Assembly: GCF_022539665.2 (NCBI RefSeq)
Contig: NC_081335.1
Coordinates: 7,936,001 to 8,000,000, forward strand
Direction of reading: 5' to 3'
Length of the DNA stretch: 64,000 nt
Source: Daphnia carinata
Taxonomy: Eukaryota > Arthropoda > Branchiopoda > Diplostraca > Daphniidae
Shown here: positions 1 through 10,316 of the stretch, piece after piece
How the letters are laid out: each line of letters opens with the position of its first letter
Numbering within the stretch: position 1 is the first letter of the stretch
Notes under the pieces: model-generated
What the model was told of the DNA's origin: nothing
The model's input: the letters and a program-made list of their open reading frames with translations, nothing else
Database searches by the model: none
Translations under genes and position numbers: made by a program

Positions 1-330
1 GCAATGAGGCAACGCAGGGCTGGGTCCTTGTGGTAGAGACGTATTCTGGTTTGATTGTAAGCCCAACGTGGCGGCCTGTTGCGGTAGATGACCATTGACG
101 ACGTTGTATATCGGCTGGTCGTATATTGGTGTACCGGGCGTACCGGGGTTGTTAAGGCCGTAATTATACGGATTCCGGTTACGAGATGCTGGGGAATTCT
201 CAGGGAATCCGTAAAGCGACTGGGGTTGGATGGCCGCTTCTGGGATTGGTGGCAATGACAACCGGGGCCTTTCAAGCTGAGGTTGGTCGGGAGAATCAAA
301 AGCAAGGATTTGTTCCAGCAACGACGCCAT
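1..330 (-). CDS. N-terminal part of an unrecognised protein (runs off the window)
   Basis: An open frame starts at the ATG at 330-328 and stays open for 110 codons to the window edge. The protein begins MASLLEQILAFDSPDQPQLE, then becomes rich in Pro, Asn, Gln and Tyr with little hydrophobic content after the first 12 residues. It looks like a disordered N-terminal region. I see no signal peptide, membrane segment or family motif. Codon usage is balanced and GC content is higher than in the AT-rich sequence upstream of the ATG, which supports real coding sequence. It could be the first exon of a nuclear or signalling protein, or part of a retroelement. The family is unknown. Confidence 0.45.
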   Translation of the reverse strand, partial: MASLLEQILAFDSPDQPQLERPRLSLPPIPEAAIQPQSLYGFPENSPASRNRNPYNYGLNNPGTPGTPIYDQPIYNVVNGHLPQQAATLGLQSNQNTSLPQGPSPALPHC

Positions 331-2105
331 CCACGAAACAAATTTGTTGAAGTATGACAACATTTTAAGTGACTGTTGTTTTCTCGAAAAGAATTTTAAT
401 TTTAAAAAACGGCATCAAGCGATGTTCTTATATTGTAATCGGCTTGGCTCCAGCGCATTTCCTTTGGAGATGGGGAACGTTTTCTTAATTCTAAAAATTT
501 CAGTTAAACATAATAACATTCAAATATACCTTTTCTTAAAGTTAAATTTATTTCACATACTGTTCATATCATCAATCAGTATAGAAATAATAGTAAATGT
601 GATAAATATCGGGAAAATCATCGTTAATGATGATGGCTATATCAATGCATAAGGATGATGTTAACGCAATCTCATTGGTGCTAGCGCCACCTGGTGTTGT
701 AAAAAAAAAACCTTATTAATAAGTATCAATGCTTTTATTGGCTTTACTTTTATATAATTATAAATATACTAGTAGCTTTGGGCCCGTCCAGGGCCGGGGG
801 ATATGTGGCGCTAGCGTATTTTAACGCTATTTTTAAGAAAAATGACCAACAAATATTTTTTGCCCCGTCTACTATTAATTCTTTTTACAAATCAATCATA
901 CAAATCTATCAATATAAGTGTTTTAGCATTATTATATTTAGATTTTGTGATTGATTATCACAAGGCCTAAGTTCAATAACCAAGCCATCGCTCTTACAAG
1001 TTGCAATCAATATAGTTCGCCCCAGTTAGGAAAACCAATGATGAAGGCGAAGACCATATGAAATGTGTCGGTTACTTTTGTTGTCGTTATCAGATACAAA
1101 CATTAAATTAACATGGTACACATTTTTATATGACGTCGCCATAAAAGAACTGAAGCAAACGAACGGTACAATGAAAAGCAATGAGGTATCGCATCAGAAC
1201 GTTCGTAAAGCTCTCGGATCAATGTAATTCTTCAAATTCGATTAAAATTTTCGTGTAAACTGTCGATGAGGTGAAATGCATTGATGGATTGTAAAAATGT
1301 AATTTGTCTGTAATATAATGTTTGCTGCATGTGCTGATTGTTGCTGCTTCGTCTGTGGGTACAAAAAGAAATAAGAGGCATACAACGCTAGCTAAACTGA
1401 GCGGAGTAAATCATAACTTAATTTGAAATTATCATTAGCTGCAAGTGAAAGTAATACATTTTTAAGGTAACATCAGTTGCAAATTACAATAACATGTTTA
1501 TTTTTTAAATTCTAGATAGCGTGGACGTATTTCTGGTACATATTTTATATCTAGGAGGAGACCAAACAGAAACAACTAGATATAGGGAATAGGAAGACGG
1601 TGCTGGTGTCTTTGGGAAGGAAATACAGGGTGGTTTAAGCATTGTGGACGGTCTAACGAAAATTAAAGTCTATTTTAAAAGTTCATATAACAATTACTGA
1701 CGCGTGAAGATGCCAATGTGTGAAGCGTTGGACTAGAAAGCAAAATGAGAAAAAGAGCCTAGAATGTTTTCAAATCGTACGACGCGACTCCACCGGTAAG
1801 GCCAAGCATGTCCACCCAGTGGGCCAGGAGGAAAGCGGTCTTTAGTTCTTTATTTCGTGATCTGTGGTTGGGGGTCGCTGTTGTGACGTTTCACAATAGT
1901 GTTGTTCAACAAAAGTTCTTTTACATGTCTGTGTCGGAGGAGCCCGATTTCTTCTGCTTTGCCGAGGCATACACCTAAAAACATTTCCCAAAACAAATAT
2001 TTAAAAACAAAAATAAACGAATTCATATACTGGAACAGTTTGCTGTGAGCTTCTTACAATGAATGTTTAGTCTGCTCTGATTTCTGTAGATCTGAAAACT
2101 TTGAC
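331..2105. other. Intergenic region with no supported gene
   Basis: This AT-rich stretch lies between the minus-strand partial gene and the ASB-like gene. It should hold both promoters and 5' UTRs. A pyrimidine-rich tract followed by TAG at 2088-2090 looks like a 3' splice site, so the ASB gene probably has an upstream 5' UTR exon here. A 17-codon ATG frame near 1925-1980 starts MSVSEEPDFF, but I could not splice it in phase to the ASB exons. The 102-codon frame at 344-652 has no protein-like composition. Confidence 0.5.
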
Positions 2106-3303
2106 ATGGAAAGTCTTTTAATTGAATGGCATCTTAGTGAATCACTTAAGAACAGACATCCTGTGTGTAGACCATTTTTTCTGTTCAAATACCAAAACCA
2201 TCATGGTTACTGATTACAAAGTTTTCTTTTAGATGCATTATGCAGCAAGGAATGGAAATGTTGATGTCATGAAAGCACTCATTAGTCGTGGCTATGTTGT
2301 AAATTGTATGACACCATCTGAACTAGTCACTCCTTTACATGAAGCAAGCTCCAAAGGGTGTGTAGAAGCTGTGCAGTTCTTGATAGATGAGGGGGCATGG
2401 GTAAGTGCTAGTTGATGTGTTATCAAAATATGATTTATGGCACTTAACCAAAGAATCATCTAGTACTAATTTTTTTAAATAGATAAATGCTAGAAACATT
2501 GATGGGGCTACTCCACTTTGTGTGGCTTGTGCGGCAGGCCAAACAGAAGTAGCCAAAATTTTGATAGAAAGTAATGCTTCCGTCAATCCAACAATTCTAA
2601 TTGACCCCTTAAACTCACCCCTACATGAAGCAGTCATGAAAGGTGTGTTTTCTCATGCTGAAATAAAGATGGCATATGTTAAAACATGTTTTAACTTGGT
2701 TTTTACAAGGTCACGTTCAATGTGTGAAACTTTTGATAGCTAAAGGAGCAAAACTAAATGCAGCTGATAGACATTATGGAACACCTCTCCATGCAGCATG
2801 TGTTGCATACAAAATCAATATTGATTGCATTTTGTCATTAGTTCAAGCAGGTATAAAACCATTAAAATTCTAAAGATTCATCTCTTAACAGATCTTTATT
2901 TCTATTGTAGGCGCCGATGTCAATGCTACGATAGTCCACAAAGCTCCCCTTCACATTGCTGCGTAAGTGGAAATACGATATTTCTCGGTCAATTCAGCCT
3001 AGGTGTTCAGAACATTGTATTTTTCGTGGCAGATATAGGAACTTATTGTCAGTGGTGCAACTATTATTGAACTATGGTGCTGATGTTTACGCGAGAGATA
3101 AATCAGGTAAACGTCCAAAGGATTTGGCAAGATCTAATTCTGCTGTCAAAAGACTGCTAAAAAGCTATGAAATTCACCCACGAACTCTAAGTGACTGCTG
3201 CAGATTAACAATACTTAAATCCTTTGTTGTAGGAAAAAACTCAATAATTATCAAACAGTTGGGACTTCCTAAGAAAGTTGTACAATATATTTTCAGTTGT
3301 TAA
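2106..3303 (+). CDS. Ankyrin repeat and SOCS box protein, ASB11/ASB13-like
   Basis: Six coding exons read in phase: 2106-2162, 2233-2400, 2483-2642, 2710-2850, 2911-2962 and 3033-3303, giving about 283 aa, the usual ASB13 size. Ankyrin repeats run from about residue 17 to 230, with repeat signatures such as HPMHYAARNG, TPLHEASSKG, SPLHEAVMKG, TPLHAACVAY and APLHIAAYRN. The C-terminal 40 residues (PRTLSDCCRL ... LGLPKKVVQYI) fit a SOCS box. In this family the SOCS box recruits Elongin B/C and Cullin5, and the ankyrins bind the substrate to be ubiquitinated. The ATG at 2106 is the best start because it leads straight into repeat 1, but an upstream exon is possible. The first donor is GTGTGT, which is weak. 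The stop codon overlaps the stop of the opposite gene. Confidence 0.9.
3300..3303. other. Shared stop-codon tetranucleotide of two convergent genes
   Basis: The four bases TTAA carry both stops: TAA on plus (3301-3303) ends the ASB protein and TAA on minus (3302-3300) ends the NOPCHAP1 homologue. Each 3' UTR must therefore lie inside the other gene. Confidence 0.85.
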
Positions 3304-4069
3304 ACAGGAATGGTAATATTTTCCTGTTCTACTTGATCCTTTTCTATAACTTGAACTAAGTTCGACTTAAAGTTGCCTCCTGGAAACTTTATGTTATTTT
3401 CATCTATCACTTCATTGTTTGCCTCTGTTCTCATGTCTTCAGATGAAATTGAACAGTCTGAATCTGTGTCTTCATAAAGAGCCAAATCCTATATGTAAAA
3501 AAAGAAATAAAAAATTATAATATAAAAAAGCTTTTAGAATTTTTAATGAGCTTCAATGCAAACCATTTCTATTATTCTTCCAGATTCTTCATCTAAGTTC
3601 TGTATGTCATACTTTGTTTGCTTGTTAGGATCACTTTTAAGCTCCTCTTGCATTTTAATGTTTGCACTCCTTAGGTGAGGTAGAAATTCTTTGACCTGCA
3701 GTAAAACCATTACTGTTAAAATAAACAAAATTGTGCAATTGTCATTCATTTGCTAATGATTCATAGAATGTAAATTTTGAGACTAGCACCAAAATCCACT
3801 ACACCTTCTGTTTACCTTCTGCAAAGAAGATGATGGCGCAATTTTGAATGTTCCACCACTACGTTTTTTCTCTTTCAAGAGAGAGAAAACTACACTTTCT
3901 TTTGCTATACATACAATACATTGTGAATGAGTATCAGTACAAATCTTTCATTGCTGCTGAGAAAATAAATGAAAGATTTACTTTTTTGTCTAATTCCCTC
4001 CACACCAAGCAGTGCTTTGGAATGTTTTGGTTTCAAAATATCACTTTGTGACTTTGCTTCAGACGTCAT
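3300..4069 (-). CDS. NOPCHAP1: NOP protein chaperone 1 homologue (C12orf45 family)
   Basis: Four exons in phase, from the 5' end: 4069-3982, 3871-3816, 3695-3564 and 3488-3300, giving 154 aa. The conserved core reads IAPSSSLQKVKEFLPHLRSA, then a stretch ending in IIEMDLALYEDTDSD. This matches the vertebrate NOPCHAP1 pattern of FLPxxxxAN, an N-I-x-N/D segment and a V-I-x-M-D-V-A-L motif, followed by an acidic Ser-rich tail. The human protein helps load NOP58 during box C/D snoRNP assembly with R2TP. That role is known for the family and inferred here. It is head to head with SRRT (about 1.1 kb between starts) and its stop overlaps that of the ASB gene. Confidence 0.82.
3506..3511 (+). promoter_or_regulatory. 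Likely poly(A) signal of the ASB-like gene
   Basis: AATAAA on the plus strand, 203 bases after the ASB stop, inside the last intron (3489-3563) of the opposite-strand NOPCHAP1 gene. Confidence 0.5.
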
Positions 4070-5158
4070 ATTTTCGGGGTTAACAAGCGGCCAGAAATGT
4101 AACTTTCACCTATAGTTTGATCGGAAGTTTTGCCAACTTTGCAACGACAGGAGACAAATCACACGTGTCAAATACAATCAAATTTGTAGCAAGCAAAACA
4201 GACGAAAACTTAATATCGATCTATTTCTCACAGACATGTGATTCGATATATAAGGCGTGGAATTTCGCTATCCTGTTCCTCCAACGCTAGTTACCCATCT
4301 AGTTAACCATCTACCAAGTCGGGGCGGGCTAAAAATCACGGGTTAACCTCAAAGCCGTTTTAGAAGGTTACGAATTTTACGGTCATTGGGTAGGCGGGTA
4401 GAATGGGGCTTAATCAGGTTTTCAATAGGAATCATGATTGCATCACCGATTACCAATCCTGATTGAAACCCGATTGGGTTTCAAAATGCGAAAATCTTCA
4501 CCATCAATCTCTCATTCTCATTCAAACCAACCAATTTTTTTAGACAAGGCAACAGTGCGTCCATTGGTTTATCAACGAAATAAAAATAATCCAGACAAAT
4601 TGGGCGCGTTCTTTGCTAAAATTTTTCTAATAATTATTGTTTTACTATCGAACAATTAGGCGGGGATTATAACAAGATGTAGAAGGATGCTGTTACTGTG
4701 CAAGAGGTACTGTACAGTACGTTGTGCATATGTCTAGTTCATTAGTCACTGCCTGTTCCCTGCAGGTGACAGCACTAGTGACCCTTTCAGCCTGCGCTAT
4801 TGGCCACCAAGGCATTATAGCGTTCTTAACTTTCATCATCGCGTGGCGGAAATCGAATACCGAACAACACACCCGGCTAAAGGTGAAACGCAAATAAATC
4901 TTTCTTTTTTCGGATTACTTCAGTTACCTCTGGCTTAATCGTTCAATTCGTTCAATTGCCAACAATCGCGTTTCGAAAATAGCCTATGTAATAGAAACTA
5001 GTTTTTTTTTCGTCTTTTACATGCTCGGCCATTTTGCCGTTGTAAATCAGCGGCTAAGTCAACTTGTTTTCCTTTAAGGAGTGTTTATTTTGAAACGCGG
5101 AACGCCCGCTGTCAAAAACTTAGTTTAACATCCATTACTTTTGGTCACAGCCTCTATC
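4070..5158. other. Divergent promoter region between NOPCHAP1 and SRRT
   Basis: About 1.1 kb separates the two divergently transcribed start codons, so 5' UTRs and a possibly bidirectional promoter lie here. I see no protein-like frame. The frames at 4438-4659 and 4693-4893 have no family resemblance or splice support. Confidence 0.5.
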
Positions 5159-8100
5159 ATGGGGGACAGTGACGATGATTACGATCGCCGGAGAAGAGAC
5201 AAGTTTCGGGGAGAAAGGAGTGAGTATCGTGCAGCTGGAGAGTCTGGAAGAAGAGAGGAAAGAGGAAACCCTCGTAGAGAAGAGTGGAATGACAGGTTTG
5301 ACAAATTTTATGCATTGTGTGTTATCTTTTCACATAGGTTTTTTTTTAAACTAGAGGTCTGATGGAACCCAGACGAGGAGAGTCCTGGAATTCACAGAGA
5401 GGTTCACGTTCCCAACCACGTCATGAATACCGTGAATCTTACCGTGGCCGTGAAAGGTACAGCCCTGCTGGTGGTTATGATGCACCCCAAGTACCCAAAA
5501 GAATGAGGCCCGACTGGTAATTCAAGGACTGCAATATTAACTAAAGATGTAAAACATCTTTGTTCACAATAACATGTTTGATGTTTCATCATCACTACAG
5601 GGAAGACAGACGTTATGGGTTTGATGGTGGCTATGGGCCAAACATAGGATCTTCCTGGGGCCAAAATGAAGCAGTCATCAATACCCCACCCAGTGCTGGA
5701 AATTTCGGTGGTTCTTCGTCAAGGTATGTTTAAATGAACAGAATGTTTTTTTTGTTTTTTTTGCTGTAGGTTAGAAATTTTTTAATTATCTGATGCTTTA
5801 CAGAGGGGACGAATTTCCAACCCAACCACCAATGATGTCTTTCAAGGCCTTCCTTGCTGCTCATGATGACTCGATTTCCGATGAAGAAGCTGTAAAAAAA
5901 TACGCTGAGTACAAACTAGAATTTCGCCGTCAGCAGCTGAATGAATTTTTTACAAGCCACAAGGACGAAGAGTGGTAATGTTTATTTAATCTTCTTTTTT
6001 TTAACTATTATTTTCTTTATCTATAAATACTAGATTTTTAGAAATGTAGTGGTCAATTATTTCCGTTTTAAGAGATGTACGATGTCTGTTGCCTTTTGCT
6101 GATGGAATTGTTTTATTTTCATTTATATTAAGAATTAGTCGCGTATAGTCGATTTCGGATAATCAATTTACATATATTTAATCCCCCCTGTTTTTCAGCC
6201 GATTGACATAGCCGCTCTTGACGTCCCCACGTTTATTTCATCCAACTTCGACCTTTCTTAAAGGTGCCAAGCAACTATCAAAAGAGCTGCTCGAAATGAA
6301 AAACAAACTTTTTTAACTGTGAACATGATCTAAACGAGATCTCCGAAGTGTGCGTTAGAGTAGGGATCAACTGCGCGCAATGCAGTGGTCAGTCATTAGC
6401 TAGGGTTAAAAAAAGAATCCGTACCGGGAGAACAGGTGAGGGAAATCTTGGCCTCTTGAAAGTGTGATCCCTAGCTGGTTATTTTCATTTGACCTTTCAA
6501 ATTGTGATGTTTTATTAATTTTTCTCCTACTTTTTCGTGTATGTGAATGTTCAGGTTCAAGTTGAAATATCACCCAGAGGAAAACCAAAAAAGGAAAAAC
6601 GAGCATCAGGCCCATATAGAAGTAAGTACTAATTAATTTCTTAGATGATTCAAACTAATTTATTTTTCTGTCATCCTTTCAAAAGCTTCGTGTTAAAACT
6701 ATGTTGGATCTAATGGGAGAGGGTTATTTAGACCAAGTGACAATTGACGCCGATCAGTCCGAGAAACTAGTTAAGCTGCTTGACACTGTGGTTATTAAAC
6801 TTGAAGGCGGTTCTGAAATAGATCTTCAGGTACTTGAGAACCCTCCTGTACAACCAGCAGCTGAAAAGGTTCATCAATTATGCTCTAGTAATTTTTTTGC
6901 CGATAAATTTTTTTAACTCTTTATGTTTGACATGTACACAGCCGAAAAAGAATCAAGAAAAAGTTGCTAGTGAGGGGGAAAATAAAGAAACGGAAGAAAT
7001 GCAAGAAGGCGAAGATGTGAAAGATGAAGGTGCATTGGAAGATTCGAAAGCTGAAACTAACGATGATCCAAAAAATGCCGTCAATAATAAAGGTAATTTT
7101 TTGTATAATGTACAATTTAGACACATTTATAATGAATTAAGTTTCATGTAGGGGGTAAAAGGAAGAGAAGTGGTTTTGATTCCGACAGTGGAAGCGATTG
7201 GGAACGCGAAGGCAAAGGTCAATCCGATGTTTCTGAAGCGCCTCAGAGCCCTGATGGTAAGTTGGAGGGTGGGGACGCTAGTCCATCTCATACAACCGAA
7301 GAAACAGAGGAAAACCAAGTAAAAGAAGTTGAGAAAACGAAGGCTGATGAAGGCGAAGAGAAAACAGAAGAGAAAAAGGAAAATGGTGCGTCTGGTCAAC
7401 CTCGAGAGTTACACCGTACCGCTTCAATATTTCTTCGTAATTTGGCACCGACCATCACAAAACTGGAAGTCGAAGCGGTAAAACATAATTTCTTTTATTT
7501 CTCTAGGATATGGTGGATAGTGGCTTATTTTTCTTTGGTGTTTTCGATTCCATTTAGATGTGCAAACGATACCCAGGATTTCTTCGTGCGGCTATTGCCG
7601 ACCCTCAGCCAGAGCGCCGGTGGTTTCGACGTGGATGGGTGACGTTTGAACGTAACGTTAACATCAAAGAAATTTGCTGGAATTTGAACAATATTCGGGT
7701 AAGTCGTATGTTATTTGATTCGTCCATCTACCGGTGTACCATTTATTTATTTATTTTTTTATTTTTCAGCTACGTGACACTGAATTGGGGGCCATAGTGA
7801 ATCGCGATCTGAGTCGTCGCATCCGTACTGTTAGTGGCATAACGTCCCACAAACAGGTTGTTAGAAATGACATCCGCTTGGCAGCCAAAATCATCCAAAA
7901 TTTGGATGCGCGTTTGGGCCTTTGGGTCGATGAAAGTGATAAAGCCAAAAATGCAGCTGGGGCTGAATCTACCCTTAGCTTCTCTGGAACGAGCCGCAAT
8001 CCTGTTCTTCATAACATTACCGACTTTTTGATTGAAGAAGCTTCTGCTGAAGAAGAGGAACTTCTGGGTGCATCAGCCAACGAAGAAGGCGAAGAGGCCG

Positions 8101-9359
8101 ATGCAGCTGCAGGCCTCACTCGGGACGATGAGCTAATTAAAGTCTTAGATCGCTTACTCTTCTATTTGCGCATCGTTCACTCGGTCGACTATTACAACCA
8201 CTGTGAATATCCGAACGAAGATGAGATGCCAAACCGTTGTGGCATAATGCATGCACGCGGAATTCCACCATCGTCCAAAGTAAGTTTGCACACGTTGAAT
8301 TTATTTTACCATCAATAATCAGTATAATTTTTATATTCATAATTGCCAATAATTTTTACAATGAATCGAATATTTAGGTCACTCAGAGTGAAATCAATGA
8401 CTATTGTAGGTCGTTTGAAAGTAAAATTGCTTCATTCCTGGAACCTATAAAACGCCTAAGCGATGAAGAAGCGAGCAAGCTGGGATTAAAAGAATCTAAA
8501 GCGTAATGGCTCTCTTGTCTTTTTTTTAGTGGTCATTTTAGGACAAATTTTATTTTTTTACTATTCAAATAATCTTTGATTTTTTAATTAATTAATTATT
8601 TTTTCTTCTTTGATTGTTACAGTGAAGTAGAGAAATTCGTTGCCGCTAACACACAGGAACTAGCCAAAGACAAATGGCTGTGTCCTCTCTCAGGAAAGAA
8701 GTTTAAGGGCCCTGATTTCGTACGCAAACATGTGTTCAACAAACATGCCGAGAAGGTGGATGAGGTACGGAAGGATGTCGAATACTTCAACAATTACCTG
8801 CGTGACCCAAAAAGACCTCAGTTGCCTGAGCATCCTGGAAATCGAGCTGCGGGAATTAGACCTTCTCCGATAAATGAATCCCAAAGGGGTGACCATTTCG
8901 GTCCACCCGGAGGTTTTGGGTAATTTTGCATTTATTTTATTTTATTTTTTTTTTTAAATAAACTTTTATTTTACTTTATTTTAAATAATTTTATCGTTGC
9001 ATATTTGCTTTCGCAGGTATGGTAATTTTAATTACGGTAGTGGGAGAGGAGGTTTCGGTGGAGGTGGCTTCGGAGGACCCAATAATTTCGGTAACGTTGG
9101 AGGAGGAGGAGGCAGAGATTTCGGCTTTGCTGGTCGAAATAATCGAGGAGGAAGAGGCCGCGGGTAAGTGATTGCTTTGTTAGGTTCTCTCAAATTTCTG
9201 TTTTGGGGGAGGCCAGGAGTTATGCGGTGGTTTGCGTATGGCGAAGTTTTAAAGCTCAGCTATATGACTTGTTGCAGGCCCCAACAATCCTCGTACGAAG
9301 GTCGGACAATAATTGGCTATGATGACGTTGATACCCCAGCTGACTTCGACGTCTTCTAA
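5159..9359 (+). CDS. SRRT: Serrate RNA effector molecule homologue (ARS2)
   Basis: Fourteen exons in phase: 5159-5295, 5355-5516, 5601-5723, 5804-5974, 6555-6621, 6686-6868, 6942-7092, 7152-7477, 7558-7698, 7770-8279, 8378-8502, 8623-8919, 9017-9163 and 9278-9359, giving about 873 aa (human SRRT about 876). Order: an Arg/Asp-rich N-terminus ([18 protein letters not shown]), the SERRATE/Ars2 N-terminal segment ([10 protein letters not shown] ... [11 protein letters not shown]), an acidic Glu/Lys linker, the central RNA-binding-like domain ([18 protein letters not shown]), a C2H2 finger ([19 protein letters not shown]), then a Gly-rich tail ending [14 protein letters not shown]2 binds the nuclear cap-binding complex and links capped transcripts to miRNA processing, histone mRNA 3' ends and RNA decay. 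The 580-bp intron 4 is the longest. Confidence 0.96.
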
Positions 9360-9363
9360 TAAA
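9358..9363 (+). promoter_or_regulatory. SRRT poly(A) signal overlapping the stop codon
   Basis: The stop TAA (9357-9359) runs directly into AATAAA (9358-9363). If used, it gives a 3' UTR of only about 15-30 bases. A second AATAAA-like site lies near 9498, so a longer 3' end is also possible. Confidence 0.5.
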
Positions 9364-10316
9364 GAACAGACTACCCTCCAAATGTTGTTTTATTTGTTTT
9401 CGTTTGATACCAGAAAAAGTTGCTTTCCTTCCCTTTAAGCGGTAAATCACATTTCAATTATCATTTCCAATCGTTAGCCGGCCTTGAACAAGTTTTTTAA
9501 TAAAAAAGCTGGGCATTATGCTCGGCTACATATTTTTCTTAGGAATCAAAATATTTCATTTATTTTTTTTTTCCTTTTTTTTCTTTCGCATTTTGATAGT
9601 GGTGGTCCACGTCATATGTCACACTATCGGGATCTCGATCGACCCAACGATGAAGAATTTTGAACCTACATATTTCGTATGTCGACACTGCATAGGTGTA
9701 TCGTTTAACTTGATCCCTTGATTTTATCTGACCAACACCTCCCTTGCTGTCTTCACTTTTAGTTGGAAAGTTTGTGGATTCATGTTTGCAATGATGCACG
9801 TTCATTTCTTTCATTATGTCATTCAGTCGTCAGTTCTCGAATGCGCTGGTTTTTTTCTTTGTATTACAACATGAACCGGAACTCTTTAAGAAGTCTGTGT
9901 TGGTTGATGTTCTATTAGCGTCCTTAGGAAACCATGGTAACTACGTATTCAAAATGTCAATATCTCTTGTTTATGAAAAATGAGAAAACTATGGTAAAAG
10001 GTTTGTATTACGGTGGACATGACCATGCGAATGGGAGATGAATTGGACGAATTTACAAGATGAGTTTGTTGGCGAACCATGTGAGAATAGGAGCCAGAAG
10101 AATGAATTAAAACTATGGCACATGGCAGGTGACTACAACGTCTCTTAGCTAAAAAGGCAAAAAAAACGCTAAGAAATCCTGGAAAGACGGGAACAACTGG
10201 AAGAAAAAGAAGGCAGATTTGGTTTCATTCAAAAACTATTATACGACCACACGAGACATGCAGAATTAAGTTTCAATTAGCTCAACATGAGGTTGAACAC
10301 TTGGTACTCTTTGACT
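9364..10316. other. Convergent intergenic region, SRRT and ASK1 3' ends
   Basis: About 950 bases between two converging 3' ends. It should hold both 3' UTRs. A T-rich block lies at 9560-9595. No frame here looks like protein. Confidence 0.5.
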
